A stretch of DNA of 10,645 nt, from the NCBI GenBank assembly GCA_017116025.1, contig JAFITR010000044.1, positions 1-10,645 of the forward strand, in the 5' to 3' direction. Positions 5,354-10,645 of this stretch are shown piece by piece; the first letter of the stretch is position 1; every line of letters begins with the position of its first letter. The notes below the pieces were generated by a model, which was not told where the DNA came from, made no database searches, and saw only the letters and a program-made list of their open reading frames with translations. This stretch comes from Simkania negevensis. Lineage in GTDB: Bacteria > Chlamydiota > Chlamydiia > Chlamydiales > JAFITR01. Position numbers and translations under genes: made by a program.

Positions 5354-6778
5354 GCGATACATTGAATGATTGATACGATAGAGCTCCTTCAGCTTGAGGC
5401 AATCCACCGGAGAAGCCGTAACCGGTGTGTCACGCAGGTCGAGTATGCGCAACTCTATACTGCCGTTAAGGCTGCTGATATCTCTTAACCAAATACAATA
5501 AGAAAGATAGACCTCCTCCAAATTGGGACAGCCCATCGGGAGGGCCTCGACCGCTGTTTGAGTGAGGTTGAGTATGCGCAACTTTGTGCGGTCCTTAAGG
5601 CCAAGCACATCCTTTAACGAAGTGCAATAGGAGGCATAGACCTCCTCCAAGTTGACACAGCCCATGGGGATGGCAACGACCAGTGTTCGAGAGAGGTTCA
5701 ATATACGTAACTTTATGCAACCGTTAAGGCCACTGGCATCGTTCAAGCGATGGCAGCCGGAAGCATCGACCTCCTCCAAGTTGGGGCAGCGCATCGGAAT
5801 GGCAATGATCGAGGTCCCCGATAGATTTAGCAGCCTTAACAACGGCCTGTTTTTCAACGCCTCAACCCAGGCGTTAGAATCGTGAAAGCGTGCATGCGAA
5901 AGATCAAGGCTCACAATTTTATCAGCACGCTGTTGAAACCAGTCAAGGAGAGCCTCATTTAAATTACACCCCCTGAGTACTAGAGAGATAAAAACAAAAC
6001 TCTTTCCAAGCCTCTCCTCAAGCTGATTTAAAAACGAGAGAAGCTTATTAGGATTTAGTTTTGCCAGGTAACGCGAAGACAAATGTGTTTGTAATTGGGG
6101 AGAGAGCAATCTATAAGCATGTTCTGCTAAATAAAGAGCCTCCTCCTCTTGTAAAGAAGCCTCTGCGACAAAATCATAAACCGGTACAAGGAACTCTTCA
6201 GAGCATCCGAAGTAACGCCCAAGATAGAATAGTTCACAGGCTTGTTTCACAGTAGTGGGTTTTAACAACTCTTCTCTCGCTACACCTGAGAGGAATAAGC
6301 GATGGGCTTCAAGATCTTCCTTAAGATCCAGATCCAACGACACCTTGCCTGCTTTCATCTCTTCATAGTCACCAGACAACATCGTTCTGAAATAGGGAAG
6401 TTCAAGCAAGCGCAATAAGGGGCAGCGCACCTTATCTAGTAATTCTTCATCTTGCCATAACTCCACTGAAACGTTCGCTTCCCCACGTAGCCTGGGTAAG
6501 TCGATCGAAAGAGGGGTTCCTAACACTTTTAAAGCAACTTGACAGATCTCTTCTGTGTTTTTTAATGCGTAGATTAATTGAATTTGCTTCTTCCAAAAAA
6601 GCTCCACAGTGGCAGGCTCTTGAAGCAGATTGGCGAACAATCTCTTAATGAGAGGAACGAAGAGATCCAGAGTCTCTTTTGTCCATAAAGTCTCTTCTAT
6701 TACTCCTTTCGGAGTAATACTATAAGTCTCCCAATAATTGGGATCATTCTTTTGAATTAAATAATCTAAAGATTCCAT
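5351..6778 (-). CDS. BTB/BACK-like and leucine-rich-repeat protein (candidate host-directed effector)
   Basis: A 475-residue protein without a signal peptide or membrane segment. Residues 1-95 are helical and unassigned. Residues about 102-178 look like a BTB domain: VSVELWQDEELLDKVRCPLL, then LPYFRTMLSGDYEEMKAGKV, the typical 'YF..ML...F.E' pattern. About 180-285 resembles the BACK-type helical region. From about 290 to 467 are leucine-rich repeats of the type LRILNLSxTxVxAIPMGCPNLEEV. BTB-BACK proteins in eukaryotes bind Cullin-3 as substrate adaptors for ubiquitin ligases. Expanded BTB/F-box LRR families are reported for amoeba-associated Chlamydiae, so I infer a secreted effector acting in the host. 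Three 129-bp LRR units are near-identical. No clear ribosome site precedes the ATG at 6778, but a promoter 7 bp upstream predicts a leaderless mRNA. It is convergent with the LpoB-like gene. The BTB call is by eye. Confidence 0.8.
   Translation of the reverse strand: MESLDYLIQKNDPNYWETYSITPKGVIEETLWTKETLDLFVPLIKRLFANLLQEPATVELFWKKQIQLIYALKNTEEICQVALKVLGTPLSIDLPRLRGEANVSVELWQDEELLDKVRCPLLRLLELPYFRTMLSGDYEEMKAGKVSLDLDLKEDLEAHRLFLSGVAREELLKPTTVKQACELFYLGRYFGCSEEFLVPVYDFVAEASLQEEEALYLAEHAYRLLSPQLQTHLSSRYLAKLNPNKLLSFLNQLEERLGKSFVFISLVLRGCNLNEALLDWFQQRADKIVSLDLSHARFHDSNAWVEALKNRPLLRLLNLSGTSIIAIPMRCPNLEEVDASGCHRLNDASGLNGCIKLRILNLSRTLVVAIPMGCVNLEEVYASYCTSLKDVLGLKDRTKLRILNLTQTAVEALPMGCPNLEEVYLSYCIWLRDISSLNGSIELRILDLRDTPVTASPVDCLKLKELYRINHSMYR
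5441..5827 (-). repeat. three tandem 129-bp units encoding 43-residue double LRRs
   Basis: Units 5699-5827, 5570-5698 and 5441-5569 (residues 318-360, 361-403, 404-446) each encode NL, three residues, about 38 more, ending LRIL, with IPMGCPNLEEV-like cores. Plus-strand landmarks such as GAGTATGCGCAACT recur at exact 129-bp steps, with few base changes. A partial fourth unit runs to the gene end (5354-5440). The DNA-level similarity points to recent tandem duplication. Confidence 0.8.
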
Positions 6779-6784
6779 CCAAAT

Positions 6785-6813
6785 ACTATATATTGTTTAG
6801 CGATGTATTACAA
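6785..6813 (-). promoter_or_regulatory. sigma70-type promoter of the BTB/LRR gene, probably leaderless
   Basis: On the minus strand TTGTAA (6813-6808) and TATAGT (6790-6785) are 17 bp apart. The base 7 nt past the -10 box is 6778, the A of the start codon, so transcription would begin at or within a base or two of the ATG. The lack of a Shine-Dalgarno sequence agrees with this. Confidence 0.5.
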
Positions 6814-6828
6814 GGAATTTGAATACAG

Positions 6829-6867
6829 GTTAACGAGGCAACGGAAGTAACAAGATAGACAGGATAG
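6829..6867 (+). repeat. dispersed repeat, copy D
   Basis: GTTAACGAGGCAACGGAAGT is followed by AACAAGATAGACAGGATAG. The last 14 bases pair perfectly with 6914-6927 (CTATCCTGTCTATC) of the inverted copy E, leaving a 46-nt AT-rich loop. A transcript through here could form a hairpin. Confidence 0.65.
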
Positions 6868-6913
6868 TTGTATCATTTTTTATATTTTGTTTTTTCCTCG
6901 ACCTCATAAGTAG

Positions 6914-7014
6914 CTATCCTGTCTATCTGTTCCATCTTGTCTATCTTGTTACTCCGCTGCCTTACTAAACCTTCCGTTGCCTCATTAACCTCGTTAATTT
7001 CGTTAACCTTAAGG
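6914..7014 (-). repeat. dispersed repeat, copy E, longest copy
   Basis: On the minus strand this reads GGTTAACGAAATTAACGAGG, TTAATGAGGCAACGGAAGG, TTTAGTAAGGCAGCGGAG, then 9-bp units AAGATAGAC, AAGATGGAA, CAGATAGAC and AGGATAG. It contains the TTAACGA/GGCAACGGAAG block about twice, so it is longer than the others. It lies inverted to copy D, upstream of the tRNA promoter. Confidence 0.65.
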
Positions 7015-7024
7015 CGAATGTCTG

Positions 7025-7054
7025 TTGACGTAAAGATATGGGGGGGGCTAAAAT
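7025..7054 (+). promoter_or_regulatory. promoter of tRNA-Leu and the protease-kbl-tdh operon, with G8 spacer tract
   Basis: TTGACG (7025-7030) and TAAAAT (7049-7054) each match the consensus boxes at 5 of 6 positions, with an 18-bp spacer. The expected start near 7061 is 6 nt before the tRNA. The spacer contains eight consecutive G (7040-7047), so slippage would change the -35/-10 distance. Confidence 0.6.
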
Positions 7055-7066
7055 TGGCGGTTCTTT

Positions 7067-7148
<82 letters not shown>

Positions 7149-7164
7149 TTTTGGAGGGCAGATC

Positions 7165-8346
7165 ATGTTACGACCTTCTTTAAACTTTTCTTTTGCAGCA
7201 GCGCTATTTGCTTGTGCGCTTTGTTGTAATATCCCCTTGTGGGCTGAGTTAACGCCGACTGTTACGGATCGGTTAGAGAGGGCGCTTAGCGAGCCTCCTC
7301 CTCCCCCTCCTCCTCCCAGTTTGCTTGATCATCCTGAATTTTGGTCAGAGCAGCTATCGAAGCCTTTTACCGAGCGTTATGCGCCTGCTCCCAAGGAGGT
7401 TGTTGACTATTTAAAGTGGGAGAATGTTGCTGACGGGATTAATACCGTACCATCATCGGTCTCTCCATATCCTCCATTTCTCCGCCTGATATCGGGGGTT
7501 CTAGAGGGGCTTCCTGACGAGGTAAAGGAATCGGTGGACAATGTTTTCTATGGCATCTTTTTTGTTCGCGGGTTAGGTTCAACGGCATACAGCGAATATC
7601 TTTTAAATAACGAAGGAACTCCTGCCGGCGGTTTTATTGCTTTAGATGTCGATGCGTTGGAGAGGAAAGCCAACGAGTGGGCGACGTGGAAAGAGAGCAC
7701 CGCTTTTTCACGTATGGGCAAAAAAGACTACCATGTAGCAATTACGATTGAGGAAGGGAGAGAAGACAACCAGCAGAATGCGCTCCAATTTATTTTATTG
7801 CATGAGATAGGGCATCTGCTTGCTGATCGTGTCAACGCTCACCCAAGATGGGACAAGAAGCTAGAGGAAGTGCAAGACCTTTCCCCCTACTCTTTCGCTC
7901 CCCTTTCTTGGTCGATTAAAAGGGAGCTTGTAGCGGTTAAACGCAAAAAAAAGGAGCTTTCTATCCCCTTCCTTTCGCTCTTTGGCAAGGAGGAAAAGAA
8001 GGAGATGGTTTCGCGCTATGTCTCTCATTATGACGGAGCCTTTCCTGAGAGAGAGGATATTGTTTTTTACAGCAAGAGCCCAAGGCTAAAGAGGAAGGTA
8101 GCTCCCATCGTTTACCACAAGCTTCAGCAGGCAAATTTTCCATCGCTTTATAGTGCAATGGACCCTTATGAAGACTTTGCGGAATCGTATGCTATCTATG
8201 TCCACACGCAACTGTTGAAAAAGCCCTACCGCACTAGAGTCTATTATGAGGATGTTTTGGTCATGGATCACTCATCCTGTTTTGATAGTGGAAGCTGTCC
8301 GAAAAAAGCGGCGTTTTTTGATGCGCTCTTTAAAAAGGAGCAATAA
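7165..8346 (+). CDS. secreted HEIGH zinc metalloprotease
   Basis: A 393-residue protein. A signal peptide (residues 1-27, probable cleavage after PLWA) implies export. Eight consecutive prolines (44-51) follow near the mature N-terminus. The catalytic motif HEIGH is at 213-217 in FILLHEIGHLLADRV, where the two His bind zinc and Glu214 is the catalytic base. A second motif PYEDFAESYA (334-343) lies about 120 residues later and probably provides the third zinc ligand, a Glu, as in gluzincin-type and lethal-factor-like peptidases. Two cysteines near the end (372, 378) could form a disulfide. The ATG at 7165 has GGAGGG at 7153-7158; upstream in-frame codons run through the tRNA and were rejected. 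Substrate unknown: envelope protein processing or a host target are both possible. Its stop overlaps the kbl start by one base. Confidence 0.8.
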   Translation: MLRPSLNFSFAAALFACALCCNIPLWAELTPTVTDRLERALSEPPPPPPPPSLLDHPEFWSEQLSKPFTERYAPAPKEVVDYLKWENVADGINTVPSSVSPYPPFLRLISGVLEGLPDEVKESVDNVFYGIFFVRGLGSTAYSEYLLNNEGTPAGGFIALDVDALERKANEWATWKESTAFSRMGKKDYHVAITIEEGREDNQQNALQFILLHEIGHLLADRVNAHPRWDKKLEEVQDLSPYSFAPLSWSIKRELVAVKRKKKELSIPFLSLFGKEEKKEMVSRYVSHYDGAFPEREDIVFYSKSPRLKRKVAPIVYHKLQQANFPSLYSAMDPYEDFAESYAIYVHTQLLKKPYRTRVYYEDVLVMDHSSCFDSGSCPKKAAFFDALFKKEQ

Positions 8347-9584
8347 TGGCTGTAGAGAGTGAAAGACGTTCGATGGTGCAAAAGTTTACCGAAAAGTTAC
8401 AAAGCGAACTGAATCTCCTTAAGGAGCAAGGACTTTATAAGGCGGAGCGTGAGATTGCCTCTCCTCAAAGCGCACATATTGAATTGGCTGATGGGAGCAC
8501 GGTAATCAATTTGTGCGCCAACAATTATCTAGGTCTAGCAAATCACCCCGCTTTGATCGATGCGGCGAAGAAGGGTTTGGATCGATATGGCTTTGGCCTA
8601 GCTTCTGTGCGTTTTATTTGCGGAACGCAGACGATTCACCACGAGCTTGAAAAGCGCATCAGCCGTTTCTTAAAGACAGAAGCGACGATCTTATACAGCT
8701 CCTGTTTTGATGCCAATACGGGTTTGTTCGAGACGTTGTTAGGCCCAGAAGACGCTATCTTTAGTGACGAGCTGAACCATGCCAGCATCATTGACGGCGT
8801 ACGTCTTTGCAAGGCGCGCCGTTTCCGTTACAAGAACAACAACATGTCGGACCTTGAAGATAAGCTCAAAGAGGCTCAAGATTGCCGCTGGCGCCTTATT
8901 GCCACCGACGGTGTCTTTTCTATGGACGGCATCTTAGCAAACCTCCCTGCCATCTGCGACCTTGCTGACAGATATGGTGCGCTGGTCATGGTCGACGACT
9001 CCCATGCTGTAGGGTTTATGGGAGAAGGGGGACGTGGCACGCCTGACCATTGTGGTGTGATGGAGAGAGTGGACATTGTCACAGGGACATTGGGGAAAGC
9101 TCTAGGAGGAGGTTCCGGTGGGTATACATCGGGCAGGGAAGAGATTGTTTCTTGGCTACGCCAACGCTCGCGTCCCTACCTTTTTTCTAATACGTTGACA
9201 CCAAGCATTGCCAATGCATCGATTCAGATGTTGGACATGTTAGAAAGCGGAGACGAGCTAAGAAGTGCGCTCCACAAAAACGCCCGTTATTTTAGGAATA
9301 AGATGGATGCTTTAGGCTTCAAACTGGTCCCCGGCAACCATCCTATTATCCCTGTGATGCTTGGTGATGCCAAGCTTGCTACGAAATTTGCAAACAAGAT
9401 GCTCGAACGGGGTATTTACGTCATCGGTTTTTCCTACCCTGTTGTCCCCAAGGGACAAGCACGAATACGTGCACAGATGTCCGCCTGCCATAGCAGAGAA
9501 GATATTGACCGAGCTGTCGAGGCGTTTGAAGCCGTGGGTAAAGAGCTGCACGTTATAAAAGGTTTACATGAAGGCGATCGTTAA
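8346..9584 (+). CDS. kbl: 2-amino-3-ketobutyrate CoA ligase (glycine C-acetyltransferase)
   Basis: A 412-residue pyridoxal-phosphate enzyme that cleaves 2-amino-3-ketobutyrate with CoA into glycine and acetyl-CoA, the second step of threonine breakdown. It aligns throughout with E. coli Kbl (398 residues, recalled): VINLCANNYLGLANHP, ASVRFICGTQ, ILYSSCFDAN, LNHASIIDGVRLCKA, IATDGVFSMDG, VMVDDSHAVGF, and TGTLGKALGG with Lys251 as the cofactor lysine. Its C-terminus is about a dozen residues longer, ending in the overlap with tdh. The start at 8346 shares its A with the preceding stop (TAATG) and has AAGGAG at 8335-8340. A second ATG at residue 10 lies nearer the E. coli start but has no good ribosome site. 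Cytoplasmic, and expected to work directly with Tdh. Confidence 0.96.
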   Translation: MAVESERRSMVQKFTEKLQSELNLLKEQGLYKAEREIASPQSAHIELADGSTVINLCANNYLGLANHPALIDAAKKGLDRYGFGLASVRFICGTQTIHHELEKRISRFLKTEATILYSSCFDANTGLFETLLGPEDAIFSDELNHASIIDGVRLCKARRFRYKNNNMSDLEDKLKEAQDCRWRLIATDGVFSMDGILANLPAICDLADRYGALVMVDDSHAVGFMGEGGRGTPDHCGVMERVDIVTGTLGKALGGGSGGYTSGREEIVSWLRQRSRPYLFSNTLTPSIANASIQMLDMLESGDELRSALHKNARYFRNKMDALGFKLVPGNHPIIPVMLGDAKLATKFANKMLERGIYVIGFSYPVVPKGQARIRAQMSACHSREDIDRAVEAFEAVGKELHVIKGLHEGDR

Positions 9585-10593
9585 GTCGAAAGCAGCGAAG
9601 GGGCTGTGGTTGGAGGAGCTTCCCCTACCAGAGCTTACCGACAGAGATGTTCTTGTTAAAATTAAAAAGAGCGCGATTTGCGGCACAGATCTTCACATCT
9701 ACGAATGGGACGAATGGGCACGCAAAAATGTCATCCCTGGAACGGTGATCGGCCACGAGTATCTCGGTACGATTGTCGAGATGGGACGTGCAGCAACGCG
9801 GTTTAAAATAGGCGACCGCGTTTCTGGCGAGGGACATATCACTTGCGGTTTCTGTAAAAACTGTCGGACAGGCAACAGACATTTTTGCCAACACAACAGG
9901 ACGGTAGGGATCCATCGTGCGGGCTGTTTTGCAGACTACCTTGTCGTCCCGGAAGAGAACATCTATCTCCTCGAAGGACATATCAACGACGACCTCGGCG
10001 CTATCATGGACCCTTTCGGTAATGCCACCCACTGTGTAAGGATGTTCGACACATCGGATAATGATGTCTTGATTACCGGCGCAGGCCCTATTGGTGTCAT
10101 GGCAGTAGCGATAGCCAAACACCTCGGTGCTAGACATGTTGTCATCACTGACGTTGTCGATTACCGCCTCGAGCTAGCAAGGAAGCTCGGTGCTACGCGC
10201 GCGGTCCATGTCGGACGTGAGTCGCTCACCGACGTGATGAAAGAGCTTGGCATTGTAGAAGGGTTTGAGGTGGGGTGTGAGATGTCTGGTGCGCCGCAAG
10301 CGCTACAAGATATCATCAACAAAGCATGCTATGGCAGCAAAATAGCGTTGCTAGGACTTCTGCCAAAAAATACCTCTATTGACTGGTTCCAGGTCATCGA
10401 GAAAGGGCTGACACTCCAAGGGATCTACGGCAGACAGATTTTTAATACATGGTTTCAGATGGACAGGATGGTACAGACAGGCCTCAACATCAACCCCGTG
10501 ATCACCCATAGACTACCCGCTGACAAATTCCAAGAAGGATTTGACCTCATGCTGTCGAAGGAGTGCGGAAAAGTTATCCTCAACTGGGAATAG
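9568..10593 (+). CDS. tdh: L-threonine 3-dehydrogenase
   Basis: A 341-residue zinc- and NAD-dependent dehydrogenase, the same length as E. coli Tdh, oxidising L-threonine to 2-amino-3-ketobutyrate, the substrate of Kbl. Catalytic zinc ligands are in AICGTD (Cys38) and GHEY (His63, Glu64). The structural zinc site is CGFCKNC...C (Cys93, 96, 99, 107). The nucleotide-binding glycine motif GAGPIG is at 171-176, with Asp195 in ITDV as the expected NAD-specific acid. GEGHITCG and EMSGAP are family signatures. The start at 9568 lies inside kbl, overlapping by 17 nt, with AAAAGG at 9557-9562. All key residues are intact. For an intracellular bacterium this pathway would draw NADH, acetyl-CoA and glycine from host threonine. 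Confidence 0.97.
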   Translation: MKAIVKSKAAKGLWLEELPLPELTDRDVLVKIKKSAICGTDLHIYEWDEWARKNVIPGTVIGHEYLGTIVEMGRAATRFKIGDRVSGEGHITCGFCKNCRTGNRHFCQHNRTVGIHRAGCFADYLVVPEENIYLLEGHINDDLGAIMDPFGNATHCVRMFDTSDNDVLITGAGPIGVMAVAIAKHLGARHVVITDVVDYRLELARKLGATRAVHVGRESLTDVMKELGIVEGFEVGCEMSGAPQALQDIINKACYGSKIALLGLLPKNTSIDWFQVIEKGLTLQGIYGRQIFNTWFQMDRMVQTGLNINPVITHRLPADKFQEGFDLMLSKECGKVILNWE

Positions 10594-10606
10594 GGATGGC
10601 CCTCCA

Positions 10607-10645
10607 TTAACGAGACAGCGGAAGGAACAAGATCTGCAAGATCGT
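10607..10645 (+). repeat. dispersed repeat, copy F (cut by window edge)
   Basis: TTAACGAGACAGCGGAAGG is followed by AACAAGATCTGCAAGATCG, the same order as copy D at 6829. It starts 13 bases after the tdh stop and continues beyond the window. Confidence 0.6.

Noticed and set aside
9625..10137. 170-residue reading frame antisense to tdh
   Set aside because: It is a shadow of a fully conserved tdh gene, with no ribosome site or recognisable domain.

Overview
The window most resembles an amoeba-associated member of the Chlamydiae (Parachlamydia/Protochlamydia/Waddlia/Criblamydia-like). This is inference from content. A BTB-BACK-like plus leucine-rich-repeat protein with eukaryote-type domains sits beside a didermic-envelope operon and typical bacterial metabolic genes, and the intergenic spaces are full of repeats. 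Base composition is moderate (mid-40s % GC by eye). No rRNA or other phylogenetic marker is present, so the assignment is tentative.

Left half, 112-5161, plus strand: an envelope gene cluster. A membrane-anchored coiled-coil rod with a C-terminal LysM domain is followed, with gaps of 7-17 nt, by an ExbB/TolQ-type proton channel subunit, an ExbD/TolR-type subunit and a 72-residue lipoprotein. A 251-bp nested palindromic element then intervenes, followed by a COG3014-type lipoprotein and an LpoB-like lipoprotein. Together these suggest a proton-motive-force-driven machine that links inner membrane, peptidoglycan and outer membrane. The LysM rod occupies the place that TonB or TolA has in related systems.

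Middle, 5160-7066: a 172-bp insertion bounded by an 11-bp direct repeat and imperfect inverted ends separates the LpoB-like gene from a convergent BTB/LRR gene on the minus strand. That gene carries three near-identical 129-bp LRR units and a well-formed promoter that predicts a leaderless transcript. Upstream of it lies an inverted pair of a dispersed repeat that occurs six times in this window.

Right half, 7025-10593, plus strand: a promoter with a G8 run in its spacer precedes tRNA-Leu(UAG). Only 16 nt later comes an operon of a secreted HEIGH zinc metalloprotease, kbl and tdh, with overlapping gene ends. Kbl and Tdh degrade threonine to glycine and acetyl-CoA with production of NADH. Another copy of the dispersed repeat runs off the right edge, and one runs off the left edge.
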